Shown piece by piece: positions 1-13,158 of a DNA stretch of 64,000 nt. This DNA comes from Phallusia mammillata (lineage: Eukaryota > Chordata > Ascidiacea > Phlebobranchia > Ascidiidae). Each line of letters opens with the position of its first letter. Position 1 is the stretch's first letter. The position numbers and the translations under genes are program-made. Location: assembly GCA_003260075.1 (NCBI GenBank), contig QLIY01000265.1, forward strand, positions 79,722 through 143,721, in the 5' to 3' direction. The notes beneath the pieces were generated by a model. The model saw nothing but the letters and a program-made list of their open reading frames with translations, did not search any database and was not told the DNA's origin.

Positions 1-1391
1 GTTTACTGAGCGGCTCGTCATTTTCTTTAGACCGGCTTTGAAGTATAGAGCCTTGTTTCGGAACCTTAAGATAAGGAATACAAAGTTAGTACTCGCTTTT
101 TAGGGTAACAGCAACTTGCTGTTAGTTGAAAAACACACACATCTTGAATGAACATTAAAATGAATATTCTTAACTTTTTTGCATTACTTTTCCCATACAA
201 TTTGTTCGAAGTTTGGTTTACAATAACTAACAGCACCAAGCTAATAATCAACATAATCTAGTGATGGATTTATACTATAGTATACACGTCTCCTGGGAAC
301 ATGCTTCGTAGAGCTAACTTAGAGAGTCAATGCTCATCAGGTATATACGTGGCTATTTGGAAACAAGACGGAGCTATAAACTATTGAGTGTTTCGTAGAA
401 AGAATGTCTGTCCAACTACATTTCACAAATTGACACTTACACCAAAAGCGCAGTGAAAACAGGTAGCAAGTCTATGTTGCGGTGAGCAAATGTAAAATTC
501 AGTCTCTGTCTCTATGGAATTCTATTTTGGATCTTTGCATGCGGTTCGCCGCATAACAAACAACGACAGATGATCCGCCCTCTAGGCTCCAGCTTATTTC
601 AGTCACAAGCCCACATTAGATTTAAAACATTCTGAAAAATTCTACAGTGTAGAGGTGGTCAAGGCAGTGACGTCATACGAACAATCAGATTTTTTTCAGT
701 GAGATCGATCCAAGTCAAATTAGGGGAAAATCCCTTGTACCAGGGCGGAAGGCGATCGTTTAATTGACAGTGTTGGCCGAGATATCGACCGGGCCGATTA
801 GATCTGGCGAAAATTTATTCCTGACATTCGAAGGATTTTTTTAATTCGGTTTTATTGCCCAGCTTTGAATACAGCGAGAAGTAAACCAAGCAGGCAATAC
901 TTGTGGCAACGGGAAATGTCATCTGACATTGTGGCCAGGCCTAAAAGGTTTCGGTTACATTTGACGAAGGACAGAGACAAGGCGATTTTAAAAGCATTGT
1001 TTTGTGAAGGAATGAAACTCAATTTGCCTGTTTTTAATTCCCCCATTAAAAATAAATTAAACATCACAGCCCGACAAACCAACAACTAGTACTGTACTTT
1101 AACTTGATGTCTAAAATGTAAACTAGCACATTTGAATAATACTTTTAAAAAAAAGCTTAACTGGGCAAATTGGATGCGAAAACGGAAATATTGTACCTAA
1201 AAGCATTGCTAAAGATAATCTCTGACGGTATAAAAGACCTAAAAGAATAAAAATAATTTTGCACAAATTTCCGAAAGAAAGTTCTTGTCGAAAAAGTTTA
1301 CAATAAAATTATTTGTTTGCCACATTTTCACAACACTATACGGCTGCACATGAAAACTTTACGAGTCCGGATATTTGCCATTTCACATTAC
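1..1391. other. Left edge, no confident gene
   Basis: This stretch lies 3' of the last visible kinase exon. The remaining accessory-domain exons of that kinase were looked for on the minus strand and not found, so they probably lie off the left edge. Frames of about 75 codons are open on both strands near 850-1090, but neither shows a recognisable domain or convincing splice sites. The rest is AT-rich and featureless to the eye. Confidence 0.5.
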
Positions 1392-4300
1392 CTGCTTGTG
1401 CATCGTTCCGGATTTTCCTCCCTAGCAAGATGGAAGGCGAGAGACAACTCGGCGTCGATTCCAATTCCTAGATAATTGTTCATCGTGATCATCTTGAGAC
1501 CTTTCGGCACTTCCTAATTATTTTGCAACAAATTTATAACATACACTGGGGTTATAACACAAAATTAATAGGTTTGCTTTTTATAACACACATGAATGCC
1601 TTTAGGTGACCACAATAATAGTTAAATCAGGTATGATTGGAAAACGCATTCATGCTGCAGTGATACCCAACCGTTTCAGGCCTGCAGCACACTAACAAAC
1701 TGAATGTTTGTTCGAGGCAAAGTTGTCAGCAGACCCGAAATCAGGGCCCGAACCCGAAAGTACAAGCCCGAAACTCGGCCCAAACCCAAGTTTTTTTGGG
1801 GGGGGGGAAGCCGGCCCGAAAGCAGGGCCTGAACCCGAAAGTACAAGCCCGAAACTCGGCCCAAACCCAAGTTTTTTTAATAAAGCCCCAATTAGCTCCG
1901 AAAGTAAAATTTCAACACATATGATCGAGTGTAAAGTCGGTCCGAATTAAGCCTTTATATTCAAATTTAAGGCCAAACCCGAATCGACTTCAAATTCTGG
2001 TTCGTCTTAGAAAGACGAAAAATAGTTGAAAGAAACAGTTTAAGACTTATTTGGAATCGTTGAGACGGCTTGTGATGGCAAATATGCTTTAGATCATGCC
2101 CTAAAACAGGGGTGGGCAACCTTTTTCACTGTGGGGCCAAATACTATTGCGATGATTAGATCACGGGCCGCAACTTTATATAAAACAAGGTGATTTTACT
2201 TCGTTGCATACCAAAAATGCCTAGCTACATATAAAATTCCCATTTAACTCCAGCAGCATGTTGCCAGGTCGCAGAAAAATAGCACCGGGCGAACTAATCG
2301 GCTAAAAAATATATAATAATTTGGACTCGTTTGCCGTTAGATTTGAAATCCAAGTGTCTCTGCGGGCCGCACAACTTTAATCAAAGGGTCACATGTGGCC
2401 CGCGGCCCACAGGTTGCCCACCCCTGCCCTAAAACGTAAGGTGGTTGCACTCCGCAAAAACCAACAGTCGTAGGAAATTTCTCACAGTGGTTGAAAGAAA
2501 CTACCATACACTTTATGCATTGGGAATCAAACTTGGATATATCGATAATTTACCTCGGCCGCGGCATCGTCAAACGAAGCACGATAGGAGGGAATAGCTG
2601 GCAGTGAGAATTTCTTTCTTTGCGATCTCACGCGCAACGAGTCGTTATGAAGATACTTGGATGACACCACAGAGTCGCTGACCACACTGTGGTGTCGAAA
2701 GGTCGATTGCCTGTAAAAAATGCCAATAAATATCTTAAATTGACAAATTACTTGTATTTGGTGCGACAGAAAGTTATTACCGAAGGGGCGTCCTGCTATT
2801 ACGGCCTCGTTAGTAAACCACTAGTGGCAATCATAATTTTGCGCACTGAGTTGTAGAATGGGTCACTTGTTTGATAAAACGATCAGGAATGTATATAATA
2901 GAGCGACTTTTCGGATATGGCAAACCCTTATTCTGCTAGTAAACAAAAATTTAAATTTTACCACTCTAACGTTACACTGTAATCTAACTTCCTAACCTTT
3001 TGTGCAGTGTTAAGTGTATAATGCGATTACAAGCCTTTGTTGGTGTGCACGTTTTAACACTATTCCTTACTCTGGCAAATCAGCCACGTTGTCTTCAATT
3101 TCGTCTTCAATACCAACAAACTCATTCATGGGATCTTGGTCGGGTTGGTTATCGGCGGGAGGTGTGGTGTTCGAGTCGGAGCTGTTGTCAGAGTCATCGG
3201 TTGTTGCATTCAGTCGAAGCTGAGTCAGTTTCTTTTCCCACAAGGCATCTTCCATTTCCTGTTGTTCCCTATTTTCCTCGGTTTCCGTAATTTCCTCAGT
3301 TTCCGCATTTTCCGTGCTCCCATGGAGTTCAAATTCGCTTTCACTGAGGATGTGAACCAGTCTGCGATGGCGCAAAGAAGCATCACTTTTACTTTTCGGT
3401 CTCAGTATTCCTCCTGCATTAGTAGTGTTAACGCCACCGGACAAGGCCGATAAATCGAAAACAGGTTTTTGGGCAGTGCCATCGTCATCAGTGGAGGTTT
3501 CGATAGAATTGCCGTGGTCGTGGGGCGGTGCGGAAGATTCGGATGGCGTTACTTCAGTAAAAGTTATTAAATCTTCCACAACGTGCTTGTCTGTGGTAGA
3601 GACAATTGTCCGGTCAGTATTATTCGACACCACAGAGTCGGATTCAGTTTCTTGCGACGTGTTTTCCTTTGTGGGGCTCAGCACAGGAACGAGGCCCAGC
3701 ATAAGGTTGGGAGTGCTTCCCCTTTGCACTTTATTCGAATTGTGTCCGTTCACTTGGCCTCCCATGCTCATCACAACGTTTACAGGGTCCGGTTTTCGCG
3801 AGTTTGTATTGGATGTGCTGGGCAGGTCGGGTTCAGGCCCAGTGTCAAAAGATACGGCGTCTGATAGCAAAAGAGGCCGATCTTCGCCAGGACTGCCCGG
3901 TTGTGTGCGCGGCGTATTAACCGAATCGAAGAGGATGTTCCACCGGTCCATTTCCACAGGTTGCGTGTCTTGGATCTGTAAACATGTACGTACAGTTAGT
4001 TAGTGGACCGTAATGTCACGACTGAGAAATGGTATATTCAAGTGGTTTCAAAGTTCGTTGACCCATAGATTTAAATACTTCCCTAGCTAAGTTTCCCAAG
4101 AAAAGCGTTCGCCGATAAAGTTAGAAATACCGCACATTTTGGTTCATGAGCAATCTTATGTTTTATCTCAGAAACAGGAACGCCTTAATATTCTGGTATA
4201 TGCAACCCGCACATAATAATAAGATAGTCGGCCATAAGTATGTTACAAAACGTTTTTAGGCCACGTTATTAAATAGGTTGAGAAACAAATGCCAAAAAAT

Positions 4301-5857
4301 GGGCCCAAGACCAAACAACCAACCCACGTTGCTTTCATTAAATCCTAAAGCTAGATTCTGTATGAAATTACACAAAAATATTTTGCTGCTGTAAATTCCC
4401 ATTCAAAAACATTTCCAATGATTTAAATGAACCACGAACCTGTGACAACACGCTCGCTACACTCTCTCCACCCCAACTCGATCCAAAGCCGAGTACGCGG
4501 GCAAGATCATTCCCAGTACCGACGGGCAGAACTGCTATGGCCGGGTTGGAACATGCCAGGTGTCTCCGGACCACTTCAACATGCGACAAAACCCAACCGA
4601 CCGTGCCGTCCCCGCCACAAACCAGGATGCGAAATCGTGCGAGCTTGCGGAAGGAGAACAACCTGCGCGGAGGCGTTGAACGATGTAAAGTGAGTTTGTT
4701 ATGGAACAACGATTGTGTTCTGGGTTCGTTTGACCTCAAAAAAGTCAAGAGTTTTGAAGCCTTGACGTGTGAAGGTTGTTTTTTGACGAAAATGCAAGCA
4801 CGCAAATTTTGAAGTCTTCCTAAACAACTTGTATTCTTGGACAACTTAGACGCGTTGTACAAACGCTGGGCAAGATATACACACGCAAAGCATAGTGTTG
4901 ATATTGAGTTAAACCTTTCCATAGCATTTTGCGATTATAATAAACCTTACATACACTGGCTAGAAAGCAAGAAAACATATAGCAACCGTAAAAAGGTCTG
5001 TAAAACAACAGTTGGCTAGCCAGTCGGTAATAAACGGGACAAACAAGCAGCCGGAACGAGAGACCAATTAAGCTCTGCCGCATGGGATTTCTTGGTCCCG
5101 CGAAAGGGCGTAAACATCAACAACACCAGGGCTAGTGACATCAGAGGGGCGGCAAGGGTCAGAACGATCGAAAAGCCAGAACTAATGATGTTGTACTCTG
5201 GGGATTGGACGCATCACGTTTACGGAACTTGTTTCTCCTTCAGAAGTTATTTTAAGGGGCGATTTAATTTTTAAACCGCCGTAGGATATTAAAATGTGGT
5301 ACGACGATGTAAAAAAGAAGTTGGATGAAAATCTAGTTGATTCGCTAATTGTAATGGGTGGTTTGATTTGTTGGGAGATTGGCGAACGTAATTGCTTTAA
5401 AATGCCTCGTGTGGTTTTGTTCCTATGGGCGTGACGAATAATAAAAGTTGTACATTGAAACAATCTTTATTTAGAAACGAGTTGGGCATTTGGCCGAACA
5501 AAAACTGCCACAAAATCGATTGGTGGGACAAGTCAATGCCACTGGGGTGTCGTTTATTAACATCAAAAGGATTTGTTCTTAATTTGTCAAGGTTTGGTAC
5601 CTACAACCCTGATTAAGCCGATAAAAGCTATTTTCAAAACTTTAAAACATAACCTTCCAATTTTGATGAAGTAAATGAATGGTTGCCTTAATTTTTGCTT
5701 ACCCTGGAACTGCACCACCCTTCTCCATGAGAAAAATCTGATATGGGTTGAGAGTTTCAAGAAGCAGATCATAGAGTTGACTTCCCTGACCTCCGCCGCT
5801 CTTGCAGTTGATAAACACCAGAAGCGGATTGTGGTCCCTCGCCTGGACATTGGTCGG
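1392..5857 (-). CDS. DGKQ: Diacylglycerol kinase, theta type (partial; 3' end off window)
   Basis: Exons on the complement: 5703-5857, 4440-4662, 3071-3975, 2554-2710, 1392-1513. All junctions are GT-AG and keep frame. The enzyme phosphorylates diacylglycerol to phosphatidic acid in membrane lipid signalling. The first exon holds the start of the catalytic fold ([22 protein letters not shown]). The second holds the glycine-rich nucleotide loop CGGDGTVGW and [12 protein letters not shown]. The third opens with [10 protein letters not shown]. The last carries the accessory-domain start [20 protein letters not shown]. The LACSNPA stretch and the GIGIDAELS block resemble DGK-theta more than types I-IV. 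Between DRWNILFD and NNYLGIG lie about 340 mostly acidic, Ser/Thr-rich residues, where vertebrate theta kinases have a short linker. The rest of the accessory domain lies beyond the left edge. C1 domains were not found. Confidence 0.88.
1742..1878. repeat. Duplicated flanks around a 10-G run
   Basis: A 56-base block (1742-1797), rich in CCCGAA-like words, recurs at 1823-1878 with a single difference near its start. Between them lie ten G (1798-1807) and 15 further bases. It looks like a gap placeholder with an unmerged overlap. It lies in the intron between exons 1392-1513 and 2554-2710 of the kinase gene. Confidence 0.7.
2107..2426. mobile_element. hAT-type MITE with perfect 8-bp target duplication
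   Basis: The 320-bp element starts CAGGGGTGGGCAACC and ends with the exact reverse complement, GGTTGCCCACCCCTG. It is flanked by the perfect 8-bp direct repeat CCCTAAAA (2099-2106 and 2427-2434). Terminal CAGGGGTGGGCAA and an 8-bp target-site duplication are hallmarks of the hAT superfamily. It has no coding capacity and is non-autonomous. It sits in an intron of the kinase gene. Confidence 0.9.
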
Positions 5858-6237
5858 CTGTAATATGTAATGGGAGATTGGTTAAAACCTAATTGCTTGG
5901 TTATAAACAAGTTTCAAGGAACAGATCATCAGGTTAAACAATGCAGTTGGAAATTAACGAAAAATCCGTTTCAGGTGATTATACAAAGAATTGGAAAAAC
6001 GAATTTTAGGATTCAGACAAATTGTTGCACACAAAAATTTATCATTTTTCAAATGCAAATTTGTGCAAATCATTTTGTTTGTTTTCGCGGTGAAGCATTG
6101 CAGGCTACTCGGAGTTACCATTCTGGAATGGCAGAAGGCAAATTATTTTATAACTGCGCAAGTATAAAAGTTGTCAAAAACGTTCTGCTTAAAAAATATA
6201 TAAAAACGAATATGTAATTTTTGCGATGGTCCTACAC

Positions 6238-6329
6238 CTGAGACGAACTAATCAGCTTAAAACGTTGCCAATCAACTTTGTCATTTCCGCGAGCAGTAGC
6301 GCCTACATTCAACGAGCTTTTAAAATCGC
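6238..6329 (-). CDS. DGKQ: Tentative exon upstream of the DGK catalytic exons
   Basis: A 92-base open segment has an acceptor (TGTGACAG) and a weaker donor (CAG/GTGTAG). It ends in phase 0, which fits the next catalytic exon at 5857. It would encode about 30 residues ending VDWQRFKLISSSQ. Position and phase fit the linker ahead of the catalytic domain, but I see no diagnostic motif. A longer overlapping open frame runs up to about 6460. Treat as a candidate only. Confidence 0.35.
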
Positions 6330-6976
6330 CTGTCACATCATAAGTGGATCGTTGATACGCGATCGCAAGTGCGCGGCAGAGTTGGCATCGATCGCGAGGC
6401 AGTGATCCCATGAGAGGAGCGGAATATATACGAGGTCTTGCGTCGCGGTAAGTGTGCAATTACCCCTGGGATGTGGCCTGTGGATTTCCGCACGACAAGC
6501 TGCCCAACAAATCAACGGGATTTGCTGGACTAGAAATTTAGATTACCTGGAATCGGGACGATTTTTAAGATGGATGATGTTCGGGCCACTTTATGGAAAG
6601 GTTACTTACAAGTAATCGGCTAGAACTATATTTTTGCAGTTTCAAAGCAAAAAAGTTTCAGCTCACTGAACTTAGTTGTCCTTTTTTAAAGTTGTGTAAA
6701 TCTAAAGCCTCGTTAAAAAAAACGAATTAACTTTGACTTGTTGAAAATCGCCACCCGAGGAAATACATATAACATATAATTGTTTTTCTTCCGTTTTGAA
6801 CCCTGTTTAACCGAAAATTCGGATCCAAACGGAAATTAAAACACAACATCGCACCAGAAAATCAAAATGCAAGGTCGAACTAAAGGCATTCAATTAGGAT
6901 TTTACGTAACAGGCCTTACACAAGACACTGCGGCAAAGCACAAATTATGCGGTGTAAAGGGCGGAAAGGTTTTTAC

Positions 6977-7095
6977 CATGTTGATATATGGGAGCAAGAG
7001 AAGCTCCGGTAAATTTCCCTGAAATCTCGTCACTCTGAATAATTTAAGGGCCGTGGACGCAGTTGTCCCACTGGAGAAAGTGATGAAGAAGCACC
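6977..7095 (-). CDS. DGKQ: Tentative RA-like exon of the kinase gene
   Basis: A 119-base segment has a TCGCAG acceptor and an ATG/GTAAAA donor. One frame is open throughout and contains SSGTTASTALKLF and GNLPELLLLP. The pattern of Thr/Ala-rich turn, helix and PE-hydrophobic strand loosely resembles the Ras-associating domain of DGK-theta, which precedes the catalytic domain in that family. It ends in phase 0, which does not join directly to the candidate exon at 6329, so an exon between them would be needed. Weak support. Confidence 0.3.
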
Positions 7096-8878
7096 CTGCG
7101 ATAAGAATACATTTGATTTTACACAGTGAAAGATTTATTTGATACAATAAAGGTTATAGAATACAAGAGATTTGATATTGCTACAACAACGCCCACTTGG
7201 TAAATTTTGGACAGTAACACAGGAAATTAGATCTAACCGTCGTTATGACGCTGTTTAAGCCTTTCGAGCGACGTGTACATCACGTACGCTGTTATATAGA
7301 TCCATATTAAGGCGCCATTAAAACGAAAATAAAATTTTATAACGGCAATAGGTTAGGAAAATATCAGAAGCTTGTTCAAGGCCAAGTTTACACAGGACCC
7401 CGCCTTGTGAGTACGCATATAACCAATGCTTACCTAGGGAAGGAAATATTGGACCGATTGAAGATCGTTCTGGAACACAAAAACAAACAATGGTAAAAGA
7501 ACATGTGAAAGAAAGTAACGTTTTATTAAAGTGATGGTGTCAAAACATATATTTAATATAGCACAAATGCGATGGCACAAAAGTAGAAGGTTTGTTGTAT
7601 TATTAGTATCAGTACGCGTGTGGAAACTACTATTTGCAGAACTGAAACAAAAAATCCATTCACTTCTTGTCATTTTCTTTCTATTTTTATTTTTTAATTC
7701 TATTTCCGATATTTCGACAATGGCAGCATTGCGTCAAGGCATTTAGACGCGTAGAGGAAACAACGTATCCCAATAAACATGATGAACGTTTTTTTACCAG
7801 CAGTTTCAGGCTGCCATCGCTTTCCTATGTAAAAATACACACGACGCTGGTACGCAACTATAACGTGTTTTGCGTCATTATTCTCTGCGTCACAAAGGCA
7901 TTGTTCTCAACCACTAAACAATAGATGCATCCAAAAAAGCCTCGAAGACGCGTGATAGTTTTTTATAGGCCGCCCCCTTGATCGATGGATTTGGAGCGTT
8001 ATTTTAATATTCAGGTTGACGCTTTTTATAGTTTCCTGTTATAGCACCAGCCAACACACTGTGAATGATCTTCCCCACGCACTTTTTATATGTCCCAGAA
8101 AAGTCAACAAAATATGGAAAGTTAACGCCACTTTGTTCTAGTGGTCGGCGGAATTGGGAAGGATCTTGTGGTCATTTTCGTCCGTAAGATACAGCCCCCA
8201 CAAAAATATATTATCATCGCAATTACCATGTATTTTTTATGTCATAAAGACCCTTTGATGCGTTTATTGCATAAAATTGCAGCAACGCTTTAAAATTGCA
8301 CTAAAGCATTTTTTTCGTGTCTGACACTCATTCTAAAAATGTCACAACTAGTTTAAGGGTTTATGAGAAAAATAAAACAGGCATGGAGGCCTTAAAATTG
8401 TAAAAACAAACAAACAACACAACTGCTCCCAACACACCACGTTCAACGTAGTTACAATAACGCCAGGATCCAACAACGAAACATATTGCAAAACGAAAGG
8501 TTGGTTGCCAATCTTTTATCATAGCATATTTACGTAAGCCACCTAAAACAACGCGGACGTGACGTGTGGGCGCATTGTGCGTCACCACGTTTACGAGTTC
8601 AGTGCTGCGTAGCGTTCAGGCATGCTATTTTGGACGTTGGGAAACAGAAACTGGCACTCACGTGGTTGGACCTAAACTTGCTACTTACCAACTTTAGTAC
8701 ATTGTGTTGCGTAGTTGACGTAGCTGGCAGTGGGAAGATTTTCGGGAAGTTTGCCCACAAATAAAACCAGCTCTTTTGCTTTGGACAGGTTGCGACGGAT
8801 TGCTTTGTGGTGCCCTATTTAAAGAATCACTATTACCGTGGTATAGTTTCTGTCACGTTTTACATTACACCACGAGCA

Positions 8879-9060
8879 AGAGGTTCTCAACCATGGGTAA
8901 ATTTACCCACAAGGGGTAAGTATGACATGCATTATGGGTTAAAAAAAAGTAAGCAACATTTTTTTTAAGGAAAAAATGTAATATAAGCAGTTTGGGGGTA
9001 AATTTTAGGTATGATAAAAAACTGGGGGTAAATGAAAAAGAAAAATTTTGAGAACTGATG
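8879..9060. mobile_element. Possible hAT-type MITE remnant
   Basis: The left end reads AGGTTCTCAA and the right end TTTTGAGAACT. These are imperfect inverted ends of the GGTTCTCAA type common in hAT elements. Inside are repeated GGGGTAA-like words. No clean target duplication was found, so the ends are approximate. Confidence 0.4.
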
Positions 9061-11390
9061 CCATAACTTTAGGACTAAAAAAGTGGAGATGTATTTTTAT
9101 CACAAAGCTTGCAAAATTATGTTTTTACATTACACAATTAGTCTAACTTGCAAAGCATAAATATGCACACAGTTAAACTTTTTATTTTATTTAAAATTTG
9201 ATAGCCAACAAAACCTCCTTAAAACGTAGCAAGGAACAATAGTTACGATGCTGAAAACACTTACATGGCTTTGTTGTACTGTTGTGTTGGTCAGCAGACA
9301 TTGTTCCTAAAACAGAAACAATCACTAAAAACAACAGTTACTAAAGCATAAACTGCAAATGCAAAGAAAATCACCTTATATCAAAAGCTTACATAAGATA
9401 CAAAAAGCAGGCATCAAAATCAAGCTTTTTATTTCACTAACAGCAAATGTTCAAAGTAAAAAACATTCTCTACCTGCAAGAGTTAACTTTTATTACTATT
9501 ATAGTATATCAAAACTTCCCAATCAAGCAAAATCTGTACTGAATGACTTTCCAGTGCACCCCTGACTTATATATGGAAGACCGCAAGCGAAAAGTTAACA
9601 AAGGGAAGTGGCACGCAACCAAGGTTTCTGTCTACTATGTTTGCCCCAAACTTTAATTTATGTTTGTTCGCTGCTTAATGTCACACTTGGCACATTGATT
9701 TTTTTCACCAACCAATCCATTTAAGATTCAATCCTAATTGTGTTTAGCCTTTTATTAAACCAACTTAGAAAAACAAATTTAAACCAGCACTGGCTAAACT
9801 GCATCCTAATTTTTTAATTCATTTCAAACTCATTGCCGTCTAAAAACACATATTATTAGCATTCTTTTCGTAAGGTGGGTAAGTGTACAAATTACACAGA
9901 AATTTAATTTCTTTTTTGTTCATCACTATTAACGAATAATTTGTTTTTACAAAAAACAAAGCTTTAAAAACTCCATTTAACAAGTTTATGGTTCTGAAAA
10001 GTATGCAATTTTAATAAAATGTTGCAAACTGGTACAAAACACATACTTCCTATTATTTTCCTAATAAACTAGTACATGTAAAAAAAGCTTTCTTCTGGGT
10101 ACTAGATGTAACACTAATCTGTTGAACATTAACTAACCCTGTACAGCACTTACAACAACTATATGAATGAAGTATTGGAGTAAGCCTGCGGGTATTATTC
10201 ACACATAAAACTCATCAACGCACTAGCACTTTTAGGAACAGAGAACATTAGTCAGTGAAACATCCCCTATTGTGATGACTGGTTTATGTGAATCAGAATA
10301 GAAGATTATTGCAATCAATATTTTCAATGTTCTCCTTTGTCTGTGAGATGGCTACAACTATTTTTTCTGTAGTATTTCAACTAGTCATGCGTATAAACAT
10401 CAGTAGTCCTGCAGCTGGTCTCAAAGCTTATTTTAGTGTTCTTCTGGCAGTTACATGATCTGGTGTTTCCTTCTCTTGCCTGACCTACTATCCATAGCTT
10501 TTATATTGACAATAGCCCTGTGAACTTGTTTGAACACCCACTGTCCCTGTCAACACCAGTACCATTATTATATAGATCAAAAATCTGACTGGCAAAGTTT
10601 GGATGATTAATGGCTCTTTTCCGTACCAACGCATCTATTTTTGTTACTCAATCGGTTCAGGTAATTGAGAGCTAGCGTAAAACTTGATACACATGCAGGT
10701 GAACAGACAGTTCAACAGTTCAATTAGTGATATATATATTTATACACAACAGTTGGTAATAAATCAATATAATTTGTGCCGCTGTGAAGTTAATGACCAA
10801 TGCATTGGTCCATTTGTTTATTTTTTTTTGTCAATCTACCAATCAATTTTTGAAAGGCAAATGAGTTTATAGTTACCCTTCAATTGTCAATACTTAACAT
10901 GCATATATAATATTGTACAGTACACGGTTTGTTAAATTGTCTTGACAAGCATTCGTTTACATGCAAGTAACATAGTCTTGAGGTGTTACCATTAAATTTT
11001 CATGGAAGCATAGGATATTAATGACAATACAAGTTGGGCAACAAACAATCAACTAACGCTTTAGTTACAATATTGCTGCAGCGTTATAAATGTTGTATGC
11101 GTGCAAGGCAATGTCACACTTACATAAAAATGCTTTGCAATCTAGAGCCATAATCTGAAGCAAAGTAATGCTAGTAACTGATATATTCGTACTGTAGTAA
11201 CTGCTGGACAAGATAACCTTTGTTTAGGATTGCATAAATATGGGCCTCATTTTATACTTTGTACAAGACTAATTTGACATAATTTTATTATGAATTTTGG
11301 CATTTCTGGAACTTGCATGGCTACATGGAACCCCACGTAAAAAAATTTAAGTGTGAGACTGATGTGGAAATATTTTGATCAAATCAAACA

Positions 11391-11620
11391 TGGAGTGAAT
11401 GTCATATCACTTGGCAAGATATATTTGGTCATTTAAGCTGCCAGAAAAAACGCAAATTTATGACAATGCCTAAATACCACGCAAATAACACATAAACATG
11501 GGGGGGGGGGTGGAGTGAATGTCATATCACTTGGCAAGATATATTTAGTCATTTAAACTGCCAGAAAAAAAGCAAATTTATGACAATGCCTAAATACCAC
11601 GCAAATAACACATAAACATG
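11391..11620. repeat. 110-bp duplicate flanking a 10-G run
   Basis: Bases 11391-11500 recur at 11511-11620 with about three substitutions. The copies are separated by exactly ten G (11501-11510). This is the cleanest case of the window-wide pattern and fits two alleles of one contig end kept side by side. Confidence 0.85.
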
Positions 11621-11911
11621 TTTCATATTACGTCCTGGCTGAAATGATGTAAAACTAGAAGGGTGGCTTAGCACATTTTGTTGTTGCTTTTACACCATAA
11701 CCTATTTTAAAACTTTAATATATTTCCTATGCTTATTTGGTATTGGGTCCCATATTAGCCATCGTCTTTTATAACCTTAGTCGTTTCTGCAGGCAAAAAC
11801 TCATGGGTCCCCACACATGCAAAGTTGAAAATAATGCAATTCAAGAGATAACCATGAGAAAGTCGGGTGTTGTAAGGTAAAACACAGTGATCGGCACTGG
11901 GCTTAAATAAT

Positions 11912-12449
<538 letters not shown>

Positions 12450-12507
12450 AGTGTTCCTAAGTATATCTACCATATGTGTAAATTTCAGCCAAATCCATCA
12501 AACATTT

Positions 12508-12509
<2 letters not shown>

Positions 12510-12539
<30 letters not shown>
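12510..12539. other. 30-G run, probable assembly gap
   Basis: Thirty G lie 60 bases after the large gap. Just downstream a block of about 43 bases ending in a CCCCTTCAGGGAAGGGG hairpin occurs twice (about 12562-12604 and 12606-12649), probably another unmerged overlap. Confidence 0.8.
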
Positions 12540-12540
<1 letters not shown>

Positions 12541-13016
12541 AAGAAAGAAAGAACAACAAACAATTTGAGTAAAATCAATATGTGTCCCCTTCAGGGAAGG
12601 GGCCAAACATTTTGAGTAAAATCAATATGTGTCCCCTTCAGGGAAGGGGACCCATAATTAGTTTGTTTTACAGAAAAAAGTTCAATGCCACATTTGAATA
12701 AATTTACCTGGATTAAGGTAATGGTTTAGTGGCAAAACAAATTTGATAAACACAAGGAGTTATATGGACGCAGTGACGTAAATGAGCCAGCTTTTTCGCT
12801 GGCAAACACTGCGTAGTTTGATTTGGTGCTAAATATATCCAAGTCAAACATTTAAAGCAAACACTATAAAATGAATTGTATCTGGAGGGCCCAACTTTTC
12901 AAGGAGTGACGTCAAAAGTTAGGCAAACAAGAATTTGATTTCAATTCACACTATGCTTTGCTTCATTAGTGCTAGTGCTAATTGGGTTTTTGTGCAAAAA
13001 AAGTCGGTATACACAC

Positions 13017-13158
13017 CTCTCATCATTTGCTGTCGTAGGGTAACATGATTGTCTTCCTTATACGGCACCGAAACGAAAGATATGGGCAATAAAATCCCTG
13101 TTGGTAAGTCCAGGGTTGAGGGCATCTCAGCAGGATGATTGTTGTCCAAAAGTGACTC
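13017..13158 (-). CDS. Candidate exon 3 of an unrecognised gene
   Basis: A 142-base segment has acceptor GAATAG and donor G/GTGTGT. It is open in phase 0 and encodes about 47 residues, including MPSTLDLPTGILLPISFVSV. Its start phase matches the end phase of the candidate exon at 14760-14898. The LPTGILLPISFVSV stretch is faintly like the start of the DGK-theta RA region, so it might belong to the kinase gene lower down on the same strand. The resemblance is too weak to name it. Confidence 0.4.

Noticed and set aside
3000-4003. Several plus-strand open frames of 70-190 codons
   Set aside because: They are antisense to the long coding exon of the kinase, which has splice sites and phase continuity on the minus strand.
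7434-7924. Overlapping 70-85 codon frames on both strands
   Set aside because: Low-complexity, hydrophobic translations of AT-rich DNA, with no splice partners or domains.
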